NCBI GenBank assembly: GCA_028280945.1
Contig: JANQKV010000060.1
Location: forward strand, 62,001-126,000
Reading direction: 5' to 3'
Source of the DNA: Opitutaceae bacterium
GTDB taxonomy: Bacteria; Verrucomicrobiota; Verrucomicrobiia; Opitutales; Opitutaceae
DNA: 64,000 nucleotides
The notes under the pieces were generated by a model that worked only from the letters and a program-made list of their open reading frames with translations, searched no databases and was not told the DNA's origin. Position 1 is the stretch's first letter. Every line of letters starts with the position of its first letter. Below, in pieces: positions 17,560-27,664 of this stretch. The position numbers and the translations under genes are program-made.

Positions 17560-17628
17560 CGCCTCATGACCCGATCCTTCGCGCTCTGTGTCAAGCGGTC
17601 CGCATCCCGCCTGAACGGGGAGACGGGA

Positions 17629-20052
17629 TCATTCCTCGTGCAGGGCGCGCACCGGGTTCACCCTGGCGGCGCGGCGGGCCGGGAGGTAGCAGGCGGTGAG
17701 GCCGATGGCCCCCAGTAGTGCCGTGATGGATACGAACGTCAACGGGTCGTGGGCAGAGATGCCGACGAGGAATCCCACCTTCTCCAACAACCCGGTGGCG
17801 GCGGCTGCGCCACCGAGGCCCAACACCATACCGATCACCAATTGGCGCATGCCGCGACCCACTACCAGGCTCATGACCTTGCCTGTGGTGGCACCCAGGG
17901 CCATGCGAATGCCGATCTCGCGGGTGCGACGAGCGGTGTTCTGAGCCACGACACCGTAGATTCCGACCGAGGCCATCAGCAGGGCAATCAAGGCAAAACT
18001 AAGGAACAGGGAGCCGAAGACTCGGAGGAACCACAGGTTTTCCAGCACGGCACCTTCGAGGGTATTGGTTTCAAACAGCGGCAGGTCCTGATCGGCGTCC
18101 TGCAGAATCCTTCGGGCGGTGGCGGCGAAGGCAGTTGGGTCGCCGGTGGTGCGCACCATCAAGCCCATCCAACTCCACGGTTCTTGCTGGTGCGGAATGA
18201 ACACCAGCGGGGGCACGTCGGTTTCGTTCGGCTGATGTTCAAAGTCCGCGGCGATACCGATGATTTCCATCCACTTATCCGGCTCCTCCTCGTGGCGGAA
18301 TCGGAAATACTCTCCAATTGGGGACTCCCCGGGCCAGTAGCGTTCGGCAAACTCCCGGCTGACGATCACGACTTCGCGACCCTCCTGGCCATCGCGCTCC
18401 TCGAAGCTTCGTCCTTGCAGGATGGGTAGATTGGTCAGTTCAAAATACCCGAGGGTGGGGACCACCAGGGACGATTGCGGCAGGTTGGCATCATCTTCGA
18501 CCGGCCGTCCTTGAATTTCAAAGGGGCGCTCCTGGGAGCCCATACCGGGGAAGTGGGAGGCGAGGGCGACTTCCTCGACGCCTGGCGTGTTAAGGAAGGT
18601 TTCGCGCAGATCACGGTAGAATTGGTAGCGCTTTTCCTCGGAATGGTAGCGTTCGCCCTCCCGTTCGGGGGGGAAGATGCGTCCCGTGAAAATCTGATCG
18701 GACGGGATGTGCGGATTGACGGTTTGTGCAGCGAAGAAGCTGCGCATCATGACACCGGCTCCAGCCAGCAGGACAACTGTCAGCGCAAACTGCAGCACCA
18801 CCAACATGCCGGTAATCCATCCACCCCGGCCCGCGCTGGCGCCGGCGGTGCCGTCTTTCAAGGCGCTGTTGAGATCGACGCGCGAAGCCCGCAGTGCGGG
18901 CATCAGCCCAAAGATGATTCCGCTGGAGACGGAGATGACAGCAAAATACGCAAAGGCTCTCCAATCCATTTCGAAAAGGATCCAGTAAGGTTTGCCCACA
19001 TTTTGGGTCGCCTGGTCGAACAGATGCACCCCGATTACGGAAAGCGCCAAGCCTACCAGACCTCCGATACACGAAAGGAGGACACTTTCCGTCAGCAACT
19101 GGCGCACGACTTGAGACCGTGATGCCCCGAGGGCGGATCGGATGGAGATTTCGCGCGAGCGGGTGAGTGCCCGGCCCAGCAGCATATTGGCGATGTTGGC
19201 ACAGGCGATCAGCAGCACGAACAGGACGGCTCCCAACATCATGAGGAATACGATGCGAATTTCCCCGCCGTTGAATGCAGAGTGGAAGGTCTGCACCTGA
19301 GCCGAACGGTCCTTGTTCTGGTCCGGATACTCCTGCATGAGGCGCTGGGCGATTACGCTGAGGTCCTGTTGGGCCAGCGGAATGGGCGTGCCTTCCTTCA
19401 ACATCGCGAAACCCAGCAGGGGACGCCGGTCGCGTTTTTCGAGTGACTCAGTTGGAACCAACGGGACCCACAATTCCTGAGTGAAGGGGAAAGCGAATCC
19501 CTCCGGCATCACGCCGATGATGGTGGCGGGTTCCTCGTTCAAGCGGATGGTCTGGCCAATCACGTCGGCAGAGCCGGCGTAGCGCGACTGCCAGAGATCA
19601 TGTCCAAGCAGGACCACCGTTTCTGCACCGGCCTCGCCGTCCGCCATGGCAAAGGGGCGTCCTGCGACCGGCTGGGTTCCCAACATGGTGAACATCCCCG
19701 GAGTCACCTGCCCCATATCATAGCGATCCGGCGGGATTCCCGGTTCGCTGATCACAGCCTGATTGGTGATGCAGGCTTCGAAAGCTGCAAAAGAGGACTG
19801 GGCGTCGCGATAGTCCCGGAAGTCCGGCAACGACATGCCCCGCCGTTGATCGGGAAAGTTCAAGTCCTGCCCACTGACGGCTACGAGGCGTTCGCCACCC
19901 GGGATGGGCACCGGCTTGAACAGCACGGCATTCACCAGGGTGAACACGGTGGTGTTGATGCCGATGCCAAGGGCGATCGTAGCGATTACGGCAACAGAGA
20001 ACCACTGATGTTTGAACAACATACGGAGGGCGAAGCGTAGGTCTGAGAGCAT
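17629..20052 (-). CDS. ADOP-type ABC transporter permease (MacB/FtsX-like, duplicated)
   Basis: An 807-residue protein with two MacB-PCD/FtsX modules. It starts MLSDLRFALRMLFKHQWFS with the first helix IATIALGIGINTTVFTLVNA. Periplasmic core 1 runs to about residue 250, followed by three helices (RIVFLMMLGAVLFVLLIACA region), then a second module with GGWITGMLVVLQFALTVVLL, a second periplasmic core and FtsX-like helices ending YLPARRAARVNPVRALHEE. This layout is the acidobacterial duplicated orphan permease family. No ATPase gene is adjacent, as is usual for the family; the substrate is unknown. ATG 20052 begins the conserved N-terminus. Confidence 0.88.
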   Translation of the reverse strand: MLSDLRFALRMLFKHQWFSVAVIATIALGIGINTTVFTLVNAVLFKPVPIPGGERLVAVSGQDLNFPDQRRGMSLPDFRDYRDAQSSFAAFEACITNQAVISEPGIPPDRYDMGQVTPGMFTMLGTQPVAGRPFAMADGEAGAETVVLLGHDLWQSRYAGSADVIGQTIRLNEEPATIIGVMPEGFAFPFTQELWVPLVPTESLEKRDRRPLLGFAMLKEGTPIPLAQQDLSVIAQRLMQEYPDQNKDRSAQVQTFHSAFNGGEIRIVFLMMLGAVLFVLLIACANIANMLLGRALTRSREISIRSALGASRSQVVRQLLTESVLLSCIGGLVGLALSVIGVHLFDQATQNVGKPYWILFEMDWRAFAYFAVISVSSGIIFGLMPALRASRVDLNSALKDGTAGASAGRGGWITGMLVVLQFALTVVLLAGAGVMMRSFFAAQTVNPHIPSDQIFTGRIFPPEREGERYHSEEKRYQFYRDLRETFLNTPGVEEVALASHFPGMGSQERPFEIQGRPVEDDANLPQSSLVVPTLGYFELTNLPILQGRSFEERDGQEGREVVIVSREFAERYWPGESPIGEYFRFRHEEEPDKWMEIIGIAADFEHQPNETDVPPLVFIPHQQEPWSWMGLMVRTTGDPTAFAATARRILQDADQDLPLFETNTLEGAVLENLWFLRVFGSLFLSFALIALLMASVGIYGVVAQNTARRTREIGIRMALGATTGKVMSLVVGRGMRQLVIGMVLGLGGAAAATGLLEKVGFLVGISAHDPLTFVSITALLGAIGLTACYLPARRAARVNPVRALHEE

Positions 20053-20225
20053 GGGAGGTAGGTGGACAGGATCGGGTGCTTGGCTATAGCACCCCCAGCG
20101 CAGAGCAAAAGTTGCAGAAAATCCGGGACGATTTGTCCTACGCACCTGTGCGTATGGCCGGACCAGGGTGCGGCTCCTAGAATGGCTCTCGTTTCCATTC
20201 CACTAAACCCGACTCAATCCTGGTC

Positions 20226-20849
20226 ATGAAAACATTCCTTTTTCGCATCCGTACTGGTGTTGTCGCCATAGGAGTATTTTTTGCCCCCCTGTCCGCTTCT
20301 GCTGTCGACGCCGGTGTGATGGCAGAGATCACCAAGGCTCAGATCATTCTTGGCCAGGTCCAGCAGGCCATGGACACCCTCAACACCCTCACCGTTGATC
20401 TCAAGGCGCCGAAGCCGCGCCCCGATAACAAGGGCAAATTCCTGGTTCCCTACACTGCCGAAGGCGAGCCTACCGAATGGTCGCAAAAGATCATGCAGTC
20501 CCAGGCCGGCAAGATGGTGGGGGAAAAGGCCGGCGGCATGGCGGCCAACGCCCTCGCTTCCAAAGTCCCCTTCGGTGGCCTCGCCGGCGGTATACTGAAA
20601 AAGAAGGCCAAGGAATCTGCCGCCGTCATGGCCATGGGTGGTATGAAGAAAATCAAAAAAGAGTCGGATCTCTCCTTCAACAACCTCAATGACTACGCGG
20701 TCTACCTCCAGGCCCGCCACGGTTCGGACCCCGACTTCAAGATCGCGCTCGCTTCCGCCATCGCGCTCTACCCCGACCTTGAGCACCGTTTCACTCCTGC
20801 AGTGAAGATGGCCTACCGCAAACAAGCCAAGCAGCAGAAGAAGAAGTAG
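20226..20849 (+). CDS. exported hypothetical protein
   Basis: A 207-residue protein with a signal peptide (FRIRTGVVAIGVFFAPLSAS, cleavage likely after ASA). The mature part is helical, with a Gly/Ala/Lys-rich centre (AGGMAANALASKVPFGGLAG) that could insert in or lie on a membrane, and a highly basic C-terminus (YRKQAKQQKKK). A second helix pair follows with YLQARHGSDPDF. No family is recognised. It ends 211 bases before ygiQ. Confidence 0.65.
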   Translation: MKTFLFRIRTGVVAIGVFFAPLSASAVDAGVMAEITKAQIILGQVQQAMDTLNTLTVDLKAPKPRPDNKGKFLVPYTAEGEPTEWSQKIMQSQAGKMVGEKAGGMAANALASKVPFGGLAGGILKKKAKESAAVMAMGGMKKIKKESDLSFNNLNDYAVYLQARHGSDPDFKIALASAIALYPDLEHRFTPAVKMAYRKQAKQQKKK

Positions 20850-20956
20850 TGGCGCGACTCACGCTGGTCTCCCCCTATTGCGCACCTGCCAACACGGAGG
20901 TCCATGAAAGCCTACCCACCAAGGTAACCGCGAACAGACCGTGGACAAAAACCTGG

Positions 20957-20980
20957 CTCCGCACTCTTCCTGGTGCGGAG
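20957..20980. repeat. stem-loop upstream of the YgiQ gene
   Basis: CTCCGCAC (20957-20964) pairs with GTGCGGAG (20973-20980) around 8 bases. There is no T-run. It lies 81 bases ahead of the YgiQ start and could be a leader hairpin or the end of the preceding transcript. Confidence 0.4.
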
Positions 20981-21060
20981 TCATGGTTGGGTACGATTGA
21001 CGGATCGTTGTTTGAAATGGGACTTTCCCGCGCAGGCGGAAGTTGCCAGTTTGCAGCTAC

Positions 21061-23187
21061 GTGTCCGTGCCCAAAATCAAAGCCAACGTCGTCCATTCCC
21101 GGGAGCCACTGTGGGATCCACAACGGTGGCTGCCGACTACCCGGGATGAGGTTGAGGGGCGGGGCTGGGACCAGCCCGATGTGATCATTGTCTCCGGCGA
21201 TGCTTACGTGGATCATCCGGCATTTGGCACGGCGGCCGTGGGGCGGATGCTGGAGGCCGAGGGCCTGAAGGTGGCCATCGTGCCACAGCCCAATTGGCGC
21301 GATGACCTGCGCGATTTTAAAAAGTTGGGTCCGCCCAAATTGTTTTTTGGTGTCACGTCCGGTTGCATGGACTCGATGGTCAACCGCTACACCGCGGCCA
21401 AGAAACAGCGCAGCGAGGACGCTTATACGCCGGGCGGCGCGCACGGTTTTCGGCCTGACTATGCGACGACGGTTTACTCCAAGATTCTTAAGGAACTCTA
21501 TCCCGATGTGCCGGTGATGATCGGGGGGATCGAGGCGAGTCTGCGGCGCGTGACGCATTTCGATTACTGGGCGGATCGATTGTTTCCCTCGATTCTCGCC
21601 GACAGCAAAGCCGACCTGCTTGTCTACGGTATGGGCGAACTGCCGCTCAAGGAAGTCGTGCGGCTGTCGCTGCAGGGAGTGCCGTTCTCGTCCCTCAAGA
21701 CCGTGCCGCAGACCGCCGTGCTGTTGCCGGAAGGCGAGGAGCCGCCGAAGAACAAGCGGTGGGATGACTTTACCTTGTTCAGCCACGAGGAGTGCCTCGA
21801 CGACCGCGAGCGCTACTCCAGGAATTTTAAGGACATCGAAACCGAATCCAACCGGGTGAAGGCGCGCCGGCTGTTTCAGCAGATCGGCGAGCGGACCCTG
21901 GTGGTGAACCCGCCGTTCCCGACCATGACGGAGGAGCAGATCGATGCGGCGTTTGACCTGCCCTATACACGGCTGCCGCACCCGAAGTATCGCAAGCGTG
22001 GTCCCATCCCCGCCTACGAGATGATCAAGCACTCCATCAACATGCACCGGGGATGTTTCGGCGGCTGCAGTTTCTGCACGATCTCGGCGCACCAGGGCAA
22101 ATTCGTGGCGAGCCGGTCCAAGGCTTCGATCATGCGTGAGGTTGAATCGATCAAACAGATGCCGGATTTCCGCGGCACCATCAGCGACCTCGGCGGTCCC
22201 TCCGGCAACATGTATAAGATGAAGGGCAAGGAGCAGTGGATCTGCGACGAGTGTATCCGTCCGAGCTGCATCTGGCCCGATGTCTGCCGCAACCTCGACA
22301 CCGACCACACCGCGCTCCTCGACATCTACAAGTCCGTGCGCGAGACTGACGGGGTGAAGCACGCCTACGTGGCCAGCGGCATCCGCTATGATCTCTTCCT
22401 GCATGACAAGGGCACCACGCCGGAGGTCATTGCGAGCCACGAAAAATACATCGAGGAGTTGGCCGCCCATCACGTGCCCGGCCGCATCAAGGTCGCCCCC
22501 GAGCATACCAGCGATCATGTGCTGCGCGTGATGCGCAAACCCAGCTTCAACCTGTTCTACAAGTTCAAGGAAAAGTTCGACCGGGCGGCGAGGAAGGCCG
22601 GCAAGAAGAAGATGCCGGTTGTGCCGTATTTCATCAGTTCGCACCCGGGATCACGTCCCGAAGACATGGCCGAGCTGGCGTTGAAAACCAAGGACCTTGG
22701 TTTCCGCCTTGAGCAGGTGCAGGACTTCACGCCCACGCCCATGACCGTGGCCACCGAGATCTATGCCACCGGCCAGCACCCCTACAACGGCGAGGAAGTC
22801 AGCGTGGCCCGCTCACCAAAGGAGAAGCAGGAGCAGCGCAGTTTCTTTTTTTGGTATAAACCGGAGATGAAGGCCCGTCTGCGCAAGTCGATGCACCGGC
22901 TTGGGCTAAGCGGCCTGGCCAAGCGGCTGCTCGATGAAAAGCGTCCGACCGAGGATGTGACTCCACCGCCGCATATTGCGCCCTGTGGCGCAAAGGTTCC
23001 GGCGCACATCGCCCGTTCGTCCGAGCCCGTGTTCACGCCCGACTTTTCCGGATCTGCCCAGAGCCGGCCCGCGGAAGGCGCCCGACTCGCCGCCGCCCGC
23101 AAGGGTGCCAAAAAACCGATGCAGGTTAAACCGAAGAAACCCGGTTCCCAGCCCTTCGAGAAATTCATCAAGAAGAAGCGCCGTTGA
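21061..23187 (+). CDS. ygiQ: YgiQ family radical SAM protein
   Basis: A 708-residue protein. The N-terminal domain carries DVIIVSGDAYVDHPAFG and FFGVTSGCMDSMVNRYTAA, and a radical SAM domain follows whose cluster motif CFGGCSFC lies near residue 330. It continues with ISDLGGPSGNMYKMKG, IKVAPEHTSDHVLRVM and VPYFISSHPGS, all matching the E. coli YgiQ family. The C-terminus is a Lys/Arg/Pro-rich tail. The reaction is unknown. GTG 21061 is the likely start (GTG 21067 and TTG 21043 are alternatives). The next gene begins 2 bases after its stop, indicating an operon. Confidence 0.92.
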   Translation: MSVPKIKANVVHSREPLWDPQRWLPTTRDEVEGRGWDQPDVIIVSGDAYVDHPAFGTAAVGRMLEAEGLKVAIVPQPNWRDDLRDFKKLGPPKLFFGVTSGCMDSMVNRYTAAKKQRSEDAYTPGGAHGFRPDYATTVYSKILKELYPDVPVMIGGIEASLRRVTHFDYWADRLFPSILADSKADLLVYGMGELPLKEVVRLSLQGVPFSSLKTVPQTAVLLPEGEEPPKNKRWDDFTLFSHEECLDDRERYSRNFKDIETESNRVKARRLFQQIGERTLVVNPPFPTMTEEQIDAAFDLPYTRLPHPKYRKRGPIPAYEMIKHSINMHRGCFGGCSFCTISAHQGKFVASRSKASIMREVESIKQMPDFRGTISDLGGPSGNMYKMKGKEQWICDECIRPSCIWPDVCRNLDTDHTALLDIYKSVRETDGVKHAYVASGIRYDLFLHDKGTTPEVIASHEKYIEELAAHHVPGRIKVAPEHTSDHVLRVMRKPSFNLFYKFKEKFDRAARKAGKKKMPVVPYFISSHPGSRPEDMAELALKTKDLGFRLEQVQDFTPTPMTVATEIYATGQHPYNGEEVSVARSPKEKQEQRSFFFWYKPEMKARLRKSMHRLGLSGLAKRLLDEKRPTEDVTPPPHIAPCGAKVPAHIARSSEPVFTPDFSGSAQSRPAEGARLAAARKGAKKPMQVKPKKPGSQPFEKFIKKKRR

Positions 23188-23189
23188 GC

Positions 23190-25406
23190 ATGGGCGACTC
23201 CATCAAGACCAGTCGATGGGTCGTTGCGGCCATGGTCGTGGTGGTCGGGCTGCTGACGCTCAATTGGGTGGTCGCTGTCGCGCGGTTTCAGGTCAACCTG
23301 TTGTTCTGGGATCAGTGGAATTTTCTTGAACCAATGTTCGATGAGCAGGGCTGGTGGAGCTTGTTCAACTGGCAGCACGGCCCGCACCGCCAAGGGGTTG
23401 CCTTCGTGCTGACGTCGTGGGTGTTGGGACTGTGCGACTGGGACACCCGCTGGGAGTCGCTCTGGATTGTGAGTGTGATGGTGGCGGCGACGGTGGCCCT
23501 GCTGATGTGGAAGCATCGCCTCACGGGCAAACTGGGCTGGAGTGACCTTTGGATTCCTCTTGCCGCGCTGGGGATGCGCCAGTGGGAGAACGTGCTGCTG
23601 GTCCCCAATGCTTCCCACAGTACGTTTCCACTGTTGTTGCTGGCGGTGGCTGTGACCCTGGCCAGGGCGTCCCCGTCGATTCTGGGCTGGTGGGGATTGG
23701 GAATGGTGGGGTTCTTTGCGCTCTTTACCGGGTTTGGCATTTTTGTCTGGGGCGCGTTGTTATGGTGGGGGGTGCTGCGACTGATAGCGGCGGGACGGGG
23801 TCGGACCCGGTGGGATCACCAGTGGGGCATGCTATTGATGATGGGACTGCTGGCATTGGCGCTGGTTGTTTTTCTGCAGGGTTACGAACTCAATCCGTCC
23901 AGCGAGGGCGTCACGTTTCCGCACTGGCCGCTGTGGGATTATCCGAAGTTTGTCATGGTGATGTTGGCCTCCCGCATGGAGCTGACGGGCCAGTCGCCGT
24001 GGGTTTACGGATGGGGCGCGGTCATGCTGATTGCCGGGCTTTTGGTGTGGGCGGACACAACGCGTCGGGTGGCGGGGGAGAGTCAACCGCGGGCCGGCGA
24101 CGTGGCGGCCACTCTTTTGCTTACGACAGGATTGGGATTTGCGTTTTTCGCGGCGGCGGGACGGGTGCACCTCGGGATGGTGGCGGCGGAGGTGCCGCGG
24201 TATACCCCGCTGCTGGTTTCATTTTGGTTGGGTCTCCTGGCTTGGTCAGTCGCGCGGGAAAATCGTGGATGGATCTGGGGCGCTGCCGGGTTGGGTTGGA
24301 TCATGGCGTTGTTGCCGTGGGCCGACCTGCCGGATCGGGAATATCGGGATTGGCCGGGCACCCTCGGCATGGGGTCGGCCACGCGGGTCGCAGTGCATCA
24401 ATCGCAGGGTCACAAAATCCATTGGCTCCAGATCTGGGAGAAGTCCGGTCATGACTGGGAGGCGGCGACGCAGCAGGTGCCGCCGGGGTTGCATCGCCTG
24501 GCTGGCCCCGTCCGGATTGGCGAAAAGATCGAGTTCCTTCGGCAGCGCGAACTGTCGTTTTGGGTCGATCACGATGAGCGGGGGGCCTGGTTGCCGTGGT
24601 GGAGTCCGCTGGGAGTGCAGCGGTTCGTGGGTTGGGGGGGCGAGGGGCGCCAGTGGATGGGTGACCGGGCGGACTGGCTGGTCGATGGGCTGGCACCCGG
24701 GTTCCTTAATCTAAAGGCCTTATGGGCGAAACCGGAGTTGGGCGAAGCCCCCTCCATCGAGGTTCGGTGGGATGGCCGTTCCGCCATCTTGACTCACAAT
24801 GAAATCGTTTCCGGCGTTTCGATCCCGCTGATCGATACACCCGAATTGCTGACCCTCATCAGTCTGGATGGAACGGTCCCGATGGCTCCCCCGGAAAACC
24901 TTACTCCCGTTTCCTTCGTGATCGAGGATCCGTATGTCTCCACCGAACCGAACTTTCCCGTTCGGTGGTGGGGGGCGGATGGTTCGGGTCTCTGGGATGA
25001 CTCCGAGCATTCGGCGATCGAGGGACTATGGAACTGGGAACACGAGTCCGGTGGTGCGTTTGTGTGGTCGAAGCGGGAGGTGGTTTTGGATTCGCGGGCG
25101 CGGTTGGACCGATTCTGGAACATTGCCATCGAATCCCGCTATGAGCCGGTGAGTGAAGGGCCGGTGGAGTTGGAATGGAACGGACAACGGATCACCGTGC
25201 CGTGGACGGAGGGTGGACTGCGGTTTTCCGTTCCTCTGCCGGGTGCACAAAAGCACCAAGTGCGGTTGATCAATCCGGCCGGGGCCGCCAGCCCCCGGGA
25301 CCGCGGGGAATCGGGGGACGGGCGGCAACTGGCGTTGCGTTTGACCACAATTGAATTTGCCGCCGAGGCGGCGTTCCCTGTTCTCGACATTTCCCATGCG
25401 CCCTGA
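23190..25406 (+). CDS. polytopic membrane protein with C-terminal extracytoplasmic domain, paralog 1
   Basis: A 738-residue protein. About ten membrane helices occupy residues 10-400, with the loop FWDQWNFLEPMFDEQGWWSL and the block FNWQHGPHRQGVAFVLTSWV after the first helix. A soluble Trp-rich region of about 330 residues follows and ends in beta-sandwich-like strands with GAASPRDRGESGDGRQLALR. The helix pattern with an acidic first loop recalls GT-C glycosyltransferases, and a closing SPRD-GL-D-R-LGL-type motif occurs in some polysaccharide-related proteins, but I do not recognise the family. It is coupled to ygiQ and overlaps its paralog downstream by 11 bases. Confidence 0.8.
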   Translation: MGDSIKTSRWVVAAMVVVVGLLTLNWVVAVARFQVNLLFWDQWNFLEPMFDEQGWWSLFNWQHGPHRQGVAFVLTSWVLGLCDWDTRWESLWIVSVMVAATVALLMWKHRLTGKLGWSDLWIPLAALGMRQWENVLLVPNASHSTFPLLLLAVAVTLARASPSILGWWGLGMVGFFALFTGFGIFVWGALLWWGVLRLIAAGRGRTRWDHQWGMLLMMGLLALALVVFLQGYELNPSSEGVTFPHWPLWDYPKFVMVMLASRMELTGQSPWVYGWGAVMLIAGLLVWADTTRRVAGESQPRAGDVAATLLLTTGLGFAFFAAAGRVHLGMVAAEVPRYTPLLVSFWLGLLAWSVARENRGWIWGAAGLGWIMALLPWADLPDREYRDWPGTLGMGSATRVAVHQSQGHKIHWLQIWEKSGHDWEAATQQVPPGLHRLAGPVRIGEKIEFLRQRELSFWVDHDERGAWLPWWSPLGVQRFVGWGGEGRQWMGDRADWLVDGLAPGFLNLKALWAKPELGEAPSIEVRWDGRSAILTHNEIVSGVSIPLIDTPELLTLISLDGTVPMAPPENLTPVSFVIEDPYVSTEPNFPVRWWGADGSGLWDDSEHSAIEGLWNWEHESGGAFVWSKREVVLDSRARLDRFWNIAIESRYEPVSEGPVELEWNGQRITVPWTEGGLRFSVPLPGAQKHQVRLINPAGAASPRDRGESGDGRQLALRLTTIEFAAEAAFPVLDISHAP

Positions 25407-27588
25407 CTCCGCCGAGACCGTGATGACTCAGACGAATGTGGCTGGCAGCGATTTGTCGGCCCGAACGTCCCGGGGCGTGAAGTGGGTGTTGGTTGGGCTG
25501 CTGATGCTGCTCTGTTTTAACTGGATCGCGGCGGTGGCGCGATTTCAGGTCAACGGACTGTTCTTCGACCAATGGAGTTTCTACACCCCCTTGTTCGAGG
25601 ATGCGGATTGGTGGACGATTTTCAGCTGGCAGCACGGCCCGCACCGGCAGGGGTTGGGCTTCCTCCTGACCGCGTGGTTTGTAGACGCGATTGCGTGGGA
25701 CTCGCGGGTCGAAAGCCTGTGGATTGTCTTTTGGCTGGTGGTGGCGGTGGGATTGATGCTGCGTCTGCGCCATCGTCTGCTCGGGCGTATCCAATTGTCG
25801 GATATGTGGATCCCGGTCGCGATGCTCGGCTTGTTGCAGTACGAGTCGGTCATCCTGGTGCCCAACCTTTCACACAGCGTGATGCCCCTCGTATTGGTGA
25901 TGGCGGTGGCGAATCTGTGGCCGGAACAATGGTCGTTCACTCGAGCTCTGGGCATCGGCAGCCTGGGCGGGGTCATGTGGTTCACAGGCTTCGGCCTGTT
26001 TGGGGCGATGGCCCTGGCGGTGGGGTTCTGGTGGGTGGCGACGCGCCAGGAGGATCGGCCGACCAAATGGGCGGCGGCGGCGGGGTTGGGACTGCTTGCC
26101 GCGGGGTTGGTGGGGTTCGGGGTGGATTACCGGTTCAGTGCGGCCAGTGATGGTTTTGGTTTGGTGCACTGGCCGTTGTCCGACTATCCGGAGTTCGTCG
26201 CTTCGATGTTCGCGGCGCGCTTGGGTTGGCAGACCGCCAGTGGTCTCGCTCTGGCCACGGGGGGAGTTGTTGCAGTCGCGTTGTTGGGAGCGATGATCTG
26301 GGCCGCTTGGTCGGCGAGAAAACGACCGGCGGATCGGCGGGCGATGGTGGCATTTTTGCTCACGGTGATGGGCTGGCTCTACATCGGTTTCACCATGTTT
26401 GGACGGGTCCACCTGGAGCCGGAAGCAGCCACGGCCTCCCGCTACATGACCTTGGTTCTGTTGGTTTGGTTGGGGGCTTCCTTTTTGCCGTGGGGGCGAT
26501 GGGAAAACGTGGGCTGTTGGGCGATCTTGATCATGGGTTGGCTGGCTGCCTTGGGCCCCTTGGTCCACATGTTGGAGCGACCGGAGAAAGACTGGCTCGG
26601 CACGGTGGGCATGCGCAATGGGGACTTGATTAACCTGCGGTCGTTTGAGGCGCGAAAACTGGCGTGGATCGCTGTCTGGCAGGAAACCGGAGACTGGCGC
26701 GCCGCTGAGACCGCGGTCCCGGACGGGGTGTTTCCCCACACCGAAACCATGGACATGGATGAGCGGCTGGCGATGATGCGTGAGCGTGGTCTTTCGTTTG
26801 CGGCCTATCCGGCCGATTCGCTGGATTGGCTGTCCTGGTGGCGCGATCAGTCGGTGTATTGGGCAAGCCCGTTTCGGGGTGGCAATTGGCGTTCCGCCGA
26901 GGAAGGCGCGCGGGCAATCTTGCGGGTGCGATATGGCGAGACAATCGGACTGCAGGGGCGTTCAGGCGGAGATGATGCGAGCAGCATAGTCCTCAACTTG
27001 AATGGCCGGAGCGCTCCCGTCGACATGGCTGAATTGGAGGAAGGGTTGTCGATTTTCCCTCTGTCAGGCGATCAGCGACTGCGGGTCCAAGGATCCGCCA
27101 ACTTGCGAACACCTGTTATAGACCACGGCCATGCGTTTCCTTCCTGGCAGTGGACGGAATCGGCCTGGGTGCGTAATCACCGGTTGGTTATCAAAGATGG
27201 GTTTTATGGTTGGGAGAACAGCGGCGAGTTTGGTTGGACGGCGGAAAAGCTCACCGGAGAGTTGGAGCTGAACTTTCTGGCGAGTATGAACGTTTGGATT
27301 GAATCGCAGTTTGACCCTGTCAGCGGTGGTAACGTGGTCATCGAAATTGGCTCATGGACGAGAGAATTCGTCATGCCCGAGGCGGGAGATTTAAAGGTTA
27401 GCCTGTTGGTGGGATCAACCGACGAGCCCATTCAGTTTTCCCTTCGCAATACCGCAGGGGCCGTGAGCCCGCGGGAAGTCGGACTTTGGGACGATGCCCG
27501 ACCCCTGGGACTGCGGCTGCGACGACTGACCGTTGGCCATCATCCGGAGTTCGAAGTCGGTAACCTGGACGATATAATTCAACCGTAA
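25396..27588 (+). CDS. polytopic membrane protein with C-terminal extracytoplasmic domain, paralog 2
   Basis: A 730-residue paralog of the preceding gene. Shared landmarks include FNWIAAVARFQVNGLFFDQW, FSWQHGPHRQGLGFLLTAWF, ESLWIV, VPNLSHSVMPL, a GFGLFGAMALAVGFWW helix, FGRVHLEPEAATASRYM and AGAVSPREVGLWDDARPLGL at the C-terminus. About ten membrane helices lie in the first 400 residues and a soluble domain follows. Invariant HGPHRQG and the acidic residue of FFDQW are candidates for a catalytic or binding site. ATG 25396 overlaps the upstream gene, implying translational coupling; ATG 25423 is an alternative. Function unknown; a GT-C-like sugar transferase is one possibility. Confidence 0.8.
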   Translation: MRPDSAETVMTQTNVAGSDLSARTSRGVKWVLVGLLMLLCFNWIAAVARFQVNGLFFDQWSFYTPLFEDADWWTIFSWQHGPHRQGLGFLLTAWFVDAIAWDSRVESLWIVFWLVVAVGLMLRLRHRLLGRIQLSDMWIPVAMLGLLQYESVILVPNLSHSVMPLVLVMAVANLWPEQWSFTRALGIGSLGGVMWFTGFGLFGAMALAVGFWWVATRQEDRPTKWAAAAGLGLLAAGLVGFGVDYRFSAASDGFGLVHWPLSDYPEFVASMFAARLGWQTASGLALATGGVVAVALLGAMIWAAWSARKRPADRRAMVAFLLTVMGWLYIGFTMFGRVHLEPEAATASRYMTLVLLVWLGASFLPWGRWENVGCWAILIMGWLAALGPLVHMLERPEKDWLGTVGMRNGDLINLRSFEARKLAWIAVWQETGDWRAAETAVPDGVFPHTETMDMDERLAMMRERGLSFAAYPADSLDWLSWWRDQSVYWASPFRGGNWRSAEEGARAILRVRYGETIGLQGRSGGDDASSIVLNLNGRSAPVDMAELEEGLSIFPLSGDQRLRVQGSANLRTPVIDHGHAFPSWQWTESAWVRNHRLVIKDGFYGWENSGEFGWTAEKLTGELELNFLASMNVWIESQFDPVSGGNVVIEIGSWTREFVMPEAGDLKVSLLVGSTDEPIQFSLRNTAGAVSPREVGLWDDARPLGLRLRRLTVGHHPEFEVGNLDDIIQP

Positions 27589-27664
27589 CGAATCGCTTTT
27601 CTGGCTAAACGCTTGGCACTCCCCGGCGACTGGCCCAGCGTTTGAGTGCTTCTAATAACCGCTT

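Noticed and set aside
20875..22644. 589-codon minus-strand frame
   Set aside because: It lies entirely opposite ygiQ, whose radical SAM motifs are unambiguous; its composition is that of an antisense shadow.
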